The position numbers were made by a program, and so were the translations under genes. Below are positions 21,601-33,164 of a DNA stretch of 64,000 nucleotides, one piece after another; the first letter of the stretch is position 1; each line of letters begins with the position of its first letter. Below the pieces are notes generated by a model. That model was given only the letters and a program-made list of their open reading frames with translations, was not told the DNA's origin and did no database searches. Source of the DNA: Lineus longissimus (Eukaryota > Nemertea > Pilidiophora > Heteronemertea > Lineidae); assembly GCF_910592395.1 (NCBI RefSeq), contig NC_088313.1, positions 1,924,501-1,988,500 of the forward strand, written 5' to 3'.

Positions 21601-24600
21601 CATTTTTGGATTTGAATAAGGATATGCAAAGTGGTTTTCTGTTCTTTTGTGTAATCAAGCATAGATTGAGAGATTAATCTATGCTTGGTATAACGTATAA
21701 TGATGCATTTGTCTCTCAGTTTCATGATGAGACAATTTTCTTGAGAAATATATTGATGAGTAAAATCTGTTGTATGTCAAGGTGCTTTGGTTTTGCAGTT
21801 TTGTGTTTTTTGTTTTGCGTGTTGTTTTAATACTCTATTTGATTTTTTTAGATTTAAATTGCTTAACTTTTGTGAGTGCTTTATTTTGGCAGATTTTGCA
21901 AAAAAAAATAGTTGAAAAAAATAAAAATTGAAAAAAAAAATTTCATTGGAAAAGTGAAAGAAATTGTGTACGGTACTGCAATCTGCCAAAATGAAAGTCG
22001 AGAAAATTTAATTTTTTCGGAAATTTCTGCAAATTACCCTACATTGCAAAAATGAAAGTGCATGAAAATTTGTTGGTTTTCTGTCGTGTAAAGGTGTTCG
22101 GTTCATTTTATTTCCCATTGGTGGTTTTGGAACTTTAAGTAGATTTAGGTGAATTTTCATTTGGTCTTTGGGTCCGGTGTAATATAGGCATGCCAATTGT
22201 GTAAAGACGCCATTGTGTCACCCAGCAGTCAAGGATTTACAAAAACGATGTATCCAGCCTGGACAGAGGTATAGATTAGATATATTGTCAAAATTGTAAT
22301 CTGTGCATGATTCTCAGTGTTTTAGCTGACAAAATCATCAACAATCATGTTTGTTTGTTTTTTCTTCCCGCAGGCACACCGTTGATCTCTGTTGATGTCC
22401 CAGGGAAAGAAAAACCCCACGTTAGGAAGAGAACGGTCGGAATCATTGATATGGGCGGCGGGTCGGCCCAGATTGCATTCGAAGTTCCCAAATCTGTAAG
22501 CATTGAGAAAACGTTATAGCTATTGCATGGTGGGTTAAATGAAAAAAATAGAGGTATTAAATTGTGTGACGATCCTTCTCTTTAAATCCGTCTCAAGGGG
22601 TGATACTGGGTTCTGATTGCTGCATGGTGTACCCTGAGAAAATATTTGAAAAAAGCATTTTGAAGAGAGAATACCTTGGCAGAGAATTTTACCTTATTTT
22701 TCAATGCAAGTCCCTCCCTTAACTGAAACGTGTCAGACGAGATATTTTTGCTGCAGGGACCTGTGATAGTTATCACGTGAAACAAAAATCCTTGCCTGCA
22801 ACAAGAATTGGCCATCGCTTTGACATGCAATAAATATCAAGCCCAACGATTACCTTTTTATTGGCAGATGAGTGATCTTTTTATTGCTCATAATTATCAC
22901 CTGTCACATAGAATTTTACCTTACCGGTACTTTCCAATAAAAGTCCCTATTATCTGTGTCCTTGTCAAAATTCTCTCGTTAATGTGCTCTTAAGTGACAA
23001 GATTTGTAATAGGATATTGTTTTTCGCCCTTAGCACCAAAAGGTAAGCAGGGAATGCATGTCATCTCGTCTGTCTTGCTAACATCATGGGTGTCTGTCAC
23101 AAGCGGTCATCCTAAAGAGCGTCCACCAGCGCCCACCAGCGTCCTCCAGGTTTAAAGTCGGCTATTAAGTCATGAAAATAAAATATATCAGCCATAAGCA
23201 AAATGAGTACACCATAAAACACATCTCCTGAAAACTTCTTGACATTTGGGTGTGAGAAGGGAATTCAATATGGTCATCGACTGGGTGGTGGATTCTGGTA
23301 AATTTTAGACAACAACTCGCTTTAATATCTTGCATACAAATGTCATCAAACATTCACAATGTTGAAAATGTCCTGCTTATTTCGTTTATGACCATTAGAT
23401 TTTATTTTTATGACTTTAAATTCGTTTTTAAAGCTGGTGGACGCTATTTAGGATGACCCATCACAAGAGCATAAGGGTTTCATAGCTATTCATGGCCTGA
23501 GTTGGGGCAGGAGTTCTCAGTTCTGCAATGGAGGGGTCGCATTCACATCCGGTGCACCCCAGATCTTTTCAGTTAAAACTTGCATGGGAATACATCTCTA
23601 TCATAACTCTGTCTGTACTATCACGCCAAATTCAAACTTGAGAACTTTGTCTGTCACTTAAGCATACAGGGCCAGGTTGTTCAAAGCACAAAATTCACAC
23701 TATCCCTAACAATTATGTTCAGTATCCTTAACACCTTCAATGCCGAACCACGCAGATCTTCGTGGCCCAAATCCCGCCTCTTTGAGCTGGTTATCGCAGT
23801 CTTATGGACTTCATGAAAGAACTTCGCCATCGCCATCTTCAGGGCAAGACAGGACTGAAACGGTCTTTTCAGTTCCTACTGTGCCCTGAAGATGGCGATG
23901 GCGTAGTTCAGAACTTAAATGACTTCATGGACGAACTACGCCATCGCCACCTTCAGGGCAAGGTAGGAACTGGAAAGACCTCTTCTTGTCATTTCAGTTC
24001 CTACCTAGCCCTGAAGATGGCGATGGCGTAGTTCTTTCATGAGACTCCGATAACCAGTTCAAAGGGGAGGGGGATTTGGGCCACGTTGGTTCGGCGCTGA
24101 AGGTGTTAAAGATGTAATCTGTCAGTTAATCCTATTAAAATTTGTCACGTTACATGTACATGTCAGATTAACAACCCCATAATTGGGGCAATTGGTCTGA
24201 GGCGATTGTCAAATTCTGTGTTATTTGTGTAACAGAGGAAAAACATCAAGGTCCAACCGGGGATTGAACCCGGGACCTCTCGCTTATAAGGCTGACGTTA
24301 CATAGGCCTCATTCGTTCACTTCCCACATGTCACGTTCCCCTTAATGCGTTCGTTCCTCACTGAATGCATGCCACAAGGCCGTGCATTCACCGAGGAACG
24401 TTAAGTAAAGCTGGAACGTGACATGTGGGAAGTGAACGAATGAGGCCTATGTAACGTCAGCCTAAGGCCATCACTCTACCGACTGTGCTAAAGGGAATTT
24501 CCCTCTAGCCTGGGCTAGAAGGAATGATACCACCACTACATTTGCGCTTTAAAACAGATGCTATGCAGCATGCAAACAGAAGTACTAATTACTAAATTAG

Positions 24601-27600
24601 ATTAGGAGAGTTTGTGTGTGAAACTGCTTGAATACTCAAATCTTATGAATGTAGGCTTTGATTTTTTGGGCGAATTAACTTAATCCACAACAACATGAGG
24701 CCTGTAGAAGTGGGTCAAATTTATGTACCAGATTGGAATTGCTTGCTGGATTTGTCAATACAGGTCCATATCTTTTTTGTTTTCTTGTCGTGCTGTGTGG
24801 TTGCTAAATGGAGGATCGGGCTCTGTCAATTGATGAAATCGGAATGTTTTGGGTGATTCTGGACAGAACAATACACACATCACTCTTATATATTAAGGTT
24901 ATATGGGTGTTTGATGGGGACTGATTGATTGTTATTTGTTGATGTTGGTATCTTCATGCGTCTGTGACGACGTGGTGAAGTAGGAATCTGGGTTGGACAG
25001 AGAATCATCCTTCAGTCGACTTTAGTATGTATAATTTAAAGTTTTTTGTTGTGATCAAAACTTGAATTATTCAATCAGTATTTCATCAGCATAGGTATAT
25101 CTAATAATGACATCATACTATTTTAGGCGGGCGTCAACAAGAACCTTATGGCCGAGTTCAACCTCGGCTGCAAGAACTCCGATGCTGAGCACACATATCG
25201 AGTCTATGTGACAACATTCCTCGGATTCGGAGCTAACGAGGCCAGGAACAGATATGAACAAATGTTTGTTAATGAGACTATCAGTACGAAAGCTACGTAA
25301 GTTTTTTTGAATGGATCAGCATCAACACTGAACAGTGCTGAACAGTGTGCCTTTTTACTAAAACTTCGAAAATGTTAGCCTGAGGAAAAATGTTGAATTG
25401 ACTATTTTTGAACCATGACACTTGACTTTACCACATTTTTGACTTTATGACTGATACCCGGTTGGCCTATCTGGGTCATAGGTCGTCCATGTTCTTCCTT
25501 TGTCTCTTCAGTCTTGTGATGCTGCCGTAATTTGCCTCCTTGGCCAGCTGCAGGGACTTCATCTCATTCTCTAAAGAATCGTCTCTATATCCTGCAGGGT
25601 CTGTTAGGTCCATTTGAAATGTTGCTGATAAAACTCTATTAATGCCCTGTAGTCTCGGCCTCCTTGCTCTTAATAACTCCCCCTTATCTTTCCAGGCGTA
25701 TGAATGGCTCCAGTACAAAACAGCCAATAAACGACCCATGTCTTCCAAAAGAAATGAATGACGTCGTCAAACATGACGGGAAGGATTACTTCCTCCACGG
25801 AGTAGGAGATTTTCGGAGTTGCCAGCATAAAATTCAGCCGTTGTTGAATAAAAGTCACACATGTGACTTTCCGCCATGTTCCATGAACGGCGTACACCAG
25901 CCAAAAATAGACTATGCTAATAGCGAGTTTTATGGCTTCTCGGAATATTTCTACTGCATGGATGATGTATTGAGGATGCCGGGAAAATACGATTATATCA
26001 AATTTGTGAAAGCATCAAAGGTAGGCTTTGAATAATCACAAAGATTATCATGAGGCGTGGAAGCACAGTGGAGGTGTGTCCAGCATGTGCTCAGAATGTC
26101 ATGGGTTCGAGGCTTGGCCGGTGCCATTCAGAACTTTCAATTGACCCAAATGGTCAAGTAAACATGTAGTGTGGTGTGTTCGATCCTTGGTTTCTTCAGA
26201 ATAGTTTCTGGGCTAGTTGATCTACAGCCTGTGAGACATGAATAAAGTTTGAACATAAAAATGACCTTTTAGAAATGCCAGTTGACGTAAACTCTTATGC
26301 TTTTCTTTCAGGATTATTGTGCAACGCGATGGCCAGTACTAGAGGAGTGGTACAAGAAAAAATTATTTCCTAAAGCTTCTATGCACAGATTTAAGTAAGT
26401 GTCAGAAACTAATATTTTGCATCCCATCCTAAGTTGAAGACTAAATTTACACTATTACTTTTGCTATCCTTTTCATTTGCTTTCAATCCTACAGTACAAA
26501 TCACAATTGACATCCTTCCTGCTTCGCGTCAGTGATGCGCTGTGTACGCGCGAGTTATGCGTCAATCTCCTTAGAGATTTTATCCTTCTGCAGCTTTGAT
26601 CATGAAAAGTTTGCGATGCATGGAGGGCCATAACTAGTGGGGACAGGTTCCCAGATTCTTTTGCCTTCTGAGGGCTAAAGGGAAAAAAGATGTCTTTTGC
26701 CCCCCAAAACCAAAATGCTAGCTACAGGCCTGGCTAGTGGCCTTGCCATAGACAGGGAATCCTTTTCATGAACAACCTCCTGACTCCCGTGGTTTAAAAT
26801 TTTGCCAGCCCAATGAATCCCCACTCCGCTTGAGTGTGGATTGGAAGGGCCGATTATCTGAGTTTTCCCCCTTTCCTGCATGACTGTCTAACACTGACCG
26901 TTTGGCTTTTGGTCTGGTCTGACCTTGGGGATTCCTGGGTCTACCCCTGTGTTAGCTTGTGAATCAGGTTGATTGTTGTGTTTTTAACTCTCTTTACTGC
27001 TTTGTTAACCTGCTGTGTCATAATTTTGTTTATTCAGTTCTCTACAGTTAACCACTGATTGCAGTACATTTTGTATGAAAAGACATTTTTGGGCCCCAAA
27101 GTTAATTGAGCATATCTGTTGAGGCAATAAAAAAGATAAAAGGCAAGGGGTGCGGTTAGCCCCTGAATTAAGCATGGTCCACTGATCCCACAAAGCTACA
27201 ATTCAAACATGTCTTTGGGCTCTTGAAGACTACTTTCTTGTATCAAAAGTTCTGCTACAAAATGGCCTGTGACAATTTCTCGAGCATTTTTCCTAACCTT
27301 CCATTTGATTTTTGGTTCGTTCAAGCATGACTATATGTATCTATTGTCTATATATGTCTTTTTAAGTTTCATGGAGCATCTAAGGAAATATCACGCAAAT
27401 CGTATAGCCGATCTGTCGACCATTTATATGTTTAAAAGGTATCGTCAATTGATATGCATGGCATTGGCTGTGGTTTGTTTGTTATTGTTTTATTCTTTGA
27501 AAACCTCCCAGTGTTATTTTGCTGAGGTAAATGTACATTCCACTGAAGTACAAACCCCTCTTTTTTCACGAGTCTAATATATTGCGAGTTTTGTGTGAAG

Positions 27601-29594
27601 GCGTGAAAGATAAATAGCACAAATAAAAGCATATTGGCTAACAACATTGATGTGTGTTATAACTGTAAAATCGCTTACCAGTCTTTATAATCTGCGCACA
27701 CTTCAAGAGATTTTAAATTCCCTTGCTATAGTACTCGTAAAGCCCCTTCTGGTCAGCTTTAAATGATGTTTCCCTTTTTGTTGCTTATTTGCTCCAAGAA
27801 GTTATGAACCTTTGTTGTAACCCCCTCACAAAAGTAATCATCCACTTCTTTGTGTTTTTAAAAATGACCTGGGATGTTTTTGAATGTTGGTATTGCTTGA
27901 TGTTTTCTTGTATTCATATGGTTGTTTTGTGGTAATATACATGTACATCAGTTTTCTAGGTGATGTTTTTCATGCATTTTCCGACACACAATTTTGGGTT
28001 TTGAGAAAGTGGCATCGCTAGTCGACCCAGGTATATTGCACAATAAATACTACTGCATCTTTGAAGAGGTGAGCACTCCTGCCTGTGACTCTACTGGTAC
28101 AGCTCGTATTGGTTCCAAGCATTGATCATTCATGTTTCAAGGCAAAATGTTCAAATGATAAAAATATTAAAGAGCTTTCCGTTCTGCATGCCTGGATTTT
28201 GGTGGTCAGTACTGGTACTATAACAATATTTAAATCGTAAAAGTGTTTTTAAGTAGCCTACTCACTTTTTGTATGGTAGACTACCAAGTTGTCTCTTATC
28301 ACCTGACAACTTATGATATATATAAAGAAAATAGAGCTTTTACTCTTTTATGTTTAGCTACAGTGTTTCAATTGTGATTTATTCTGCTTTAGATAATTCT
28401 GTCTTTTGGTTGTTTTGGTAGTTTCATTCAGAGTCTTCTGCTTAATTTTGTCGATTTCTCAGTCTACTGGTTTTAGTTTCGTCAATTTCTCCAATTAGGA
28501 TTCATACCAACCCGAGCTCATGGTGAAAGCGCTTGAACGTTATCAAAATTATAGAAATGAAAAAAAATTCTGTCCAAATTTTTGGGAGTGGTAATCATCA
28601 AGTTTGGATATCACGTTCTTCTATGATGATTTGTACCAAACCTAGTTCACTGTCAATGGCTCAAACTTTTTGAGTCGTAAAGTTTGTTTTTTTCTTCACT
28701 TTCCAAGCTTTTTCATTCTGTACTGGCATGTTTCGTCCAAATCATACAGAGATGCCCCAAAGAGGTGAGGCTTGCCTATTGTCCCAGACATAACAACAAA
28801 CTAGAATCCCAGCCAACTTCACCCAAACGAGGACCTACCACTAATTCATTTTCCCGATCTCCTTGCAGATATCAGTGTTTTAAGTCGGCGTGGATCATCG
28901 AGGTGCTACATGAAGGATTCAAGTTTCCACGGCTTTATAAAAACTTCCAGTCTGCTCATCTTATCAATGGTCAAGATGTACAGTGGACCTTGGGTGCTCT
29001 TCTTTTTAGGACGCGGTATTTTCCACTGCGGTATGTATATGTTCTGCACTCTCTCTGTAGCGGTGGTTATAATTTTGTCAGTTTTGACTTCTCTTTTTTA
29101 TTTCTTTTTTGAACTGGTTGGAAGCAGCAAATTAGGGAAACAAACTTGTTTAAAACTGAACAGAAGATGCTACAATCAACAATAGATCATACCAAGCGAA
29201 TATCAAGTTTATAAAAGATATTTCATGGTAGTGTTAAGTAATCAGGAATTGCATCGTGAAGTCTCTCCTGATTTTAACTGCTCAACTCATGCTAACTATC
29301 TGATTTTGCATTTCCAGGGAAGTCCAAGAACAAGAATTTAAAAAGTACAAACCACCATGGAAGCATCGTGGACTGGGGCTCTTCATGAACCAATATATTC
29401 TGCTGATGTGTTTTGTTCTAGTTGTGGCGGCCATCATGATCTATCTCCGTCGATTACGGGTGTATCCAAAACGTGGCATGAGCCGCGTTCCGTCAGTGGC
29501 ATTCCTGCTTCCAATGCCGGAGGAAGAGACTCATAGTCATAATGAAGAGACGTTTTCAGAAAAATCCGAATTGGAGAGAGTTTTCACAAGATGA
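18635..29594 (+). CDS. ENTPD4: ENTPD4/7-type lumenal nucleoside diphosphatase (apyrase), ten coding exons
   Basis: Exons: 18635-18642, 18956-19356, 20849-20999, 21250-21413, 22374-22495, 25127-25296, 25696-26020, 26312-26394, 28869-29030, 29318-29594; all phases agree, 620 aa (human ENTPD4 616, ENTPD7 604). A first membrane span is near 32-52 and a second near 554-572. The apyrase conserved regions are in order: ACR1 IIDCGSSGSRVFVYFW (about 91-106), ACR2 YVMATAGMRLIP (174-185), ACR3 GKQEGVYAW with the catalytic-base Glu near 221, ACR4 IIDMGGGSAQ (265-274), ACR5 YGFSEYFYC (418-426). The family hydrolyses nucleoside di- and triphosphates in the Golgi or lysosome lumen, UDP being a typical substrate, which supports nucleotide-sugar transport. 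The first coding exon contributes only ATGCCGTC; it is chosen because it fits the phase and gives a CNIHCPSLWHFSCPS leader like the human SWHFSISP region. A downstream in-frame ATG at 19008 is the fallback start. Confidence 0.95.
19987..20232. repeat. Tandem duplication, two copies of about 123 bp (ENTPD intron 2)
   Basis: The block running from ATATAGTCACAATTG to CTTTTGCATAACTG occurs twice in direct orientation (AAGAGTGTATCAT at 20031 and 20154). Confidence 0.9.
20486..20690 (+). repeat. tRNA-derived SINE-like element (ENTPD intron 2)
   Basis: A box-like TAGTGCAGTGGAAGAG is followed about 35 bp later by a B box-like GGGTTCAACTC. A downstream body contains AAAAGCGCTTTGAACAG. A more diverged relative lies at 26052-26250 in the same gene. 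The two share GGTCATGGGTTC-type B regions and an ATTGGTCAAGT-like block. Confidence 0.6.
21008..21096. repeat. MITE with GCAGAACCTCTCTATT end, partial copy (ENTPD intron 3)
   Basis: The same family as 5449-5613. It begins only about eight bases after the GT donor at 21000-21001, so the element makes up the start of the intron. Confidence 0.7.
23732..24105. mobile_element. Double-hairpin MITE with TTAA flanks, copy A
   Basis: Terminal CACCTTCAATGCCGAACCA is mirrored by GGTTCGGCGCTGAAGGTG, with TTAA on each side (23728-23731, 24106-24109), as for piggyBac-type elements. Inside, the unit GAACTACGCCATCGCCATCT appears four times in alternating orientation, so the DNA folds as two successive hairpins. 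Copies at 32283-32345 (fragment), 43011-43223 (truncated, one hairpin) and 53813-54195 (full). Confidence 0.85.
24252..24492 (-). repeat. tRNA-like sequence (minus strand) split by a MITE
   Basis: Reading the minus strand and skipping 24290-24465 gives an A box (TAGCACAGTCGGTAGAGTG), a CTTATAAG anticodon-loop-like segment and a B box (GGGTTCAATCCCCGG) at normal tRNA spacing. The predicted acceptor strands do not pair well, so it is a tRNA pseudogene or a SINE head, not a working tRNA. Confidence 0.65.
24290..24462. mobile_element. 173-bp Harbinger-like MITE inserted in the tRNA-like sequence
   Basis: GGCTGACGTTACATAGGCCT at the left is the exact mirror of the right end, and inverted pairing continues through about 50 bp (CATTCGTTCACTTCCCACAT and its complement). 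A TAA is present on each side (24287-24289 and 24463-24465). Removing the element plus one TAA restores the tRNA-like anticodon segment. A 3-bp TWA duplication is characteristic of PIF/Harbinger elements. Confidence 0.85.
26052..26250 (+). repeat. tRNA-derived SINE-like element, diverged copy (ENTPD intron 7)
   Basis: An A box-like GGAAGCACAGTGGAGG and a B box-like CATGGGTTCGAGGC are followed by a body with AATTGACCCAAATGGTCAAG and an AATAAAG tail region. Related to 20486-20690. Confidence 0.5.
26395..28868. other. ENTPD intron 8 (2.5 kb)
   Basis: Apart from the MITE fragment at its left end I see no gene, RNA or repeat that I can name. The open frames on either strand lack recognisable domains. 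Confidence 0.5.
26492..26600. repeat. Truncated MITE with CAGTACAAATCACAATTGAC end (ENTPD intron 8)
   Basis: The left end and the following ATCCTTCCTGCTTCGCGTC block match the first part of the intact element at 43503-43692. The right end is missing. Confidence 0.7.
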
Positions 29595-30905
29595 TGATGG
29601 TTAGAGATGAGAATTTCTATTCATATGTTGTTATAGTCTTGATTATGTTATCATCATCATCATCATCATCATCAGCGTATAAGGAGTGCACATTACCTGG
29701 GAATGACCTCGGTGGATTTTAAACAGTGATGGTCAAAAGAAGCAGTCACAGCGTCTGTTGATACACAGAGGCTACTACATGTTGCTAATATACTAGTCTG
29801 AATGTGCGTTTATGCTGCTAACATTCTTTGGTAGGCCCGAAATGACCAAATTGAGATCTGCCGGTAGTTCTCATCAAGAGTGTCCAAAATTGTTGCAAAG
29901 ATTCCGTCTGTGATAATTCCTGATTCATTCAATAGTTGTGTGACAATAATTGCAAAGTTCCACACTTTGATCTGGAGTGGCGAATTGGCCCACTAGTTAG
30001 AAGTTTATTTTGAAGACTCTGTTTTTCAGCCAAAGCAAAGTCATGAGTACATAATGGTCTTTATAAAGAGGGCCAATTTAAGAGTCCTTACTGTCTTCTT
30101 TAGTTGAAATTCTGTGGGAAGCTGTTTTGACCAGAAGGTATTAGCGACATTTGGGTATGGGAGTATTAAAAAATGTATAAGTTTTGGGGCATTATGTAGC
30201 AAAATGTGGGTCATTTGTGATCATTTTCTTGCTAAAAGCATTCACATCATGTGATTTGAAGTGTATGGTAATGTGTTGTATTTTTTTAAAGTCACAACAC
30301 CTGCCTGTACTTTTACAGTATTTATGTCGCATTTAGCTAATATTTTGAGCAATTTTGATATCAAGGCACAAGGCATGCAAGGTTTTGGTGTAAATAATCT
30401 TGGGAAAAGTACTTTTTTCTTTTTGTTTTAATTCATTCACTTGTAGAGCTTATCAAGACGTTTAAATGTGTTTGTTTGTTTTTTTTAGATATGAGACTTT
30501 GTCTAAACCTGGTACCATTAGTTTATAGTTCTTGGTACTATGTATTAACTAAGCAGCAATTTTCAAAATTCTCGGGGGGGGGGGGGTATAAAGGGTATAC
30601 CTGGTCAACATCTATTGTGAAATTGAGCCACCTGGGGTAAACCAGTGTTGCCAATAATTACATTTGGGACCATCTCAATAACACCTTGAGGCCATTGAAG
30701 CAAATATGAAGGGAAATTATGAGACTGACATTGACAACCCCTGGTGAGTAATAATTCTCATCATTGGCTTCACAGTATTTTTGAGATGGTTCCTGATCAT
30801 ACATAACACTGTTGAGCATGTTGAGATAAATCATCCAATTATTGATTATTTTTCCAAAAATGAAAAATGTGATGAGTTATTTAAGATAATAAATATTTTA
30901 TCTTA
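29595..30905 (+). other. Likely ENTPD 3-prime UTR with AATAAA at 30888-30893
   Basis: Non-coding, AT-rich, with a TTTAAGATAATAAATATTTT context at its end. The extent is inferred from the signal. Confidence 0.5.
29651..29674 (+). repeat. (ATC)n microsatellite in ENTPD 3-prime UTR
   Basis: Eight uninterrupted ATC units shortly after the ENTPD stop codon (29592-29594). Confidence 0.9.
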
Positions 30906-31041
30906 TGAAATTGGTGGTTTTCTTTTCGATTATGTTTATACATGTTCATGGTGACTGAGGTCTGGATGCAGAAGTGCAGTATAAATGAAAACTAATGCTG
31001 AAGGTTTAAGGAATGGATACCGAACCTGGAGGGTTGTCCCA

Positions 31042-31401
31042 CTAAACCCACAATAGTGGAGCTAAAATATCGGCCAAAACCACAGCAACAAAGGAGATTT
31101 TGGGCAAAATGATGACTGCCAGAGCTTTTGCCACATGTGACAATGGATCAACCATTCCAGGTGGTTTGAAGACGCCAGGGCCTTTTGTCAAATGGTACTT
31201 GCAGAAATGTTCTGACATGACCTGCTGGAATAGATTTGAGGCAAATAGAGGTTTGCTAGAGGCGTTTTGCATCATGTTACGACAGTGACTTGAATCGTGG
31301 CTGAGACAGTTTGGGCCGACGAGATATTTCAACACCAGAGGCAGGTTGTGACATACATGGCTACAGTAGTCATCAACATGCGTCTTTGCCCTGAGGGCAT
31401 T
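31042..31401 (-). other. Unidentified minus-strand exon-like ORF, about 119 codons
   Basis: The frame is open from an AG-preceded ACT codon at 31401 down to a stop at 31042-31044. It is rich in Cys and His in its first half (DDYCSHVCHN, GPNCLSHDSSHCRN). Composition looks coding-like and the open stretch is longer than expected for AT-rich DNA. I do not recognise a family. It could be a terminal exon of an unplaced gene, a decayed gene or chance. Confidence 0.3.
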
Positions 31402-31855
31402 TGAAGTGGTGAGAACCAGAGTCTACTATCAAAGTGACAATTTGGTCAAAAATGAGTTCAGTGCATGTGGCAACCTCACTGAATACTGTTTTCTTACAGC
31501 AGCTTCATCCGTTTTAACTTGTGGCGTTAATTGGAGAGTAGTAGTCTCCAGGAGACTTTATACCCAGACAATTGTGGATAAAACGGAATACCAGTCTTCA
31601 GGCAGATGCTCCTGCAAGGCCTATAGAGACAAGACATCACCAGGCATCATTTGTTCAAAATGAGAAGACAATCTTTTGTCGGACAGTCGTCCGTTGTCCG
31701 ACAATGGCATGGTTGTGAAATTCATGGCGAAGACCATTTTGCCAGTTGTGACATTTGATGGGACGGAGTAGGGATGGGTTATAGTCACCAGGTCTGCCGT
31801 TTTGTGTGACTCTGCCAATAAGCATGATCAAAGTTGTCTTTCAGGTATCCTATCA

Positions 31856-31975
31856 GCTGGTTGTGCCTTCTTCTCAATATGAATTTTCTTTATGAATTCG
31901 GAACACAAGCCAGCAGGCTGGTTGTGCCTTCTTCTCAATATGAATTCTCTTCATGAATTCGGGATTGGGCACAAG
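31856..31975. repeat. Short tandem duplication, 61-bp period, two copies
   Basis: GCTGGTTGTGCCTTCTTCTC followed by AATATGAATTYTCTTYATG occurs at 31856 and 31917. Confidence 0.85.
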
Positions 31976-32282
31976 TACTAATGCAGTTATCGTTTTGAAT
32001 CATACTAAATTTCCAGCGTCATTGCCTCCGTAGCCTCCGCCCATATTGACACGCGTTGTCTGGAAGCTGAGCAATGTCAATATTGAGCAAAGGGATGTAG
32101 CGTATTCAGACAGGAGAAAGTCATGTGTCATAAACAGAAAAAGTATTTAACACAAAGGTCAACTTGCGGTAGATATTAATGTAATCATAGGCCTAAAAGG
32201 AAAAGACAATTCAGATGCACTCATATCATAAAAACGTTTGTTGGGCCTATACTGAGATCGAATAGAGCATACTTCAGAACTT

Positions 32283-32345
32283 TAAATGACTTCATGAAAG
32301 AACTACGCCATCGCCATCTTCAGGGCAAGGGAGGAACTGAAAAGA
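32283..32345. repeat. Fragment of the double-hairpin TTAA MITE
   Basis: One arm unit only: GACTTCATGAAAGAACTACG then CCATCGCCATCTTCAGGGC. Same family as 23732-24105. Confidence 0.75.
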
Positions 32346-32496
32346 CCTTTTCGATCATCTGTGGCTGTGCATCATATCTTTAGAGACTCGGTGTATGTAT
32401 CCTGCGCCGTCTTGAGAGCCTCCATCGCAAGGTCTCGTGTATTGTTGTATCGGCTCTCAGCTCCAGTTGCACTGAAAACAATCATAGTTGCAGCTA

Positions 32497-32903
32497 TTAT
32501 TTTGCTCTCAAGCAGATGTTGTTGTTGTGGTAGAGATCACTCACAACCAGCCCTTTATTGGAGTACTCAATGTAACTGAAAGCGAAATCCCCCAAAAGAT
32601 CTTGTGACTGTCCTTGCTTGGATGTCTTGTGCATGGGGATGCCAGTTGTGGAATCTTCCACCCAGCAAACTGTGCATGCAAGTTGTCGCAAAATGATAAT
32701 CGTGGATCTAAAATGAGAACCCAGAAGATGAAGAATCTATGTGACTCACTTTTGCTTGAGCTGTTCAACCTGATTGGAGACTTCTCGTGGTTTCTGCACG
32801 GACTGCTTCGCCAGCTCGAGGGCCTTTTTTGATGTCTTAAGAGCTTCGTCTGCAACCACCACGATGGCCTTTGAGGACTTCTCTTGCCAAAAAGAATAAC
32901 ACA
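32497..32903 (-). other. Unidentified minus-strand exon-like pair with coiled-coil character
   Basis: A first segment (32903-32750) encodes about 50 residues with helical, Lys/Glu/Ala-rich heptad character (ADEALKTSKKALELAKQSV) and ends at a GTGAGT donor. A 42-bp gap ending in TTTTAG follows, then a second in-phase segment (32707-32497) with 69 codons and a TAA. A third coiled-coil-like piece (ATGAESRYNNTRDLAMEALK) lies just beyond at about 32480-32380. The intron would be unusually short. I do not recognise the protein; decayed gene or unannotated gene both remain possible. Confidence 0.3.
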
Positions 32904-33164
32904 CTGCTAAGTTTTGGTCCGACTATCGCATGTTATGTGCAGCAACAGCTTCCGACCTTCACGCTTCAAACTACCATTGGTAACAGAAGCTGTCAATAGT
33001 CAAGTTCGATGCGGCAGATAGGAGAGGGTCACTGAGTCAACATATTGTCGTCTTTTGTAAGTGTTCTAGTCATAATAAAACTGGTCCTGGATCTGAGTGC
33101 TCCAGATGGCTAGAACTCCTCCCTCATGGCTGCTAGTTCAGGGCATTTTGGACACTCTGTCGTA

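Larger units (their letters stand above)
22496..25126. other. ENTPD intron 5 (2.6 kb), carrying several transposon copies
   Basis: No exon was seen. It contains a double-hairpin TTAA-flanked MITE (23732-24105) and a tRNA-like sequence broken by another MITE (24252-24492). The rest is unassigned AT-rich DNA. Confidence 0.6.

Noticed and set aside
24252-24492. Functional tRNA gene with a TAT-type anticodon
   Set aside because: The acceptor stem does not pair and the sequence is interrupted by a 173-bp MITE within the anticodon loop.
31406-31663. Plus-strand 85-codon frame
   Set aside because: No domain, starts at GTG, and overlaps more coding-like minus-strand frames; left unassigned.
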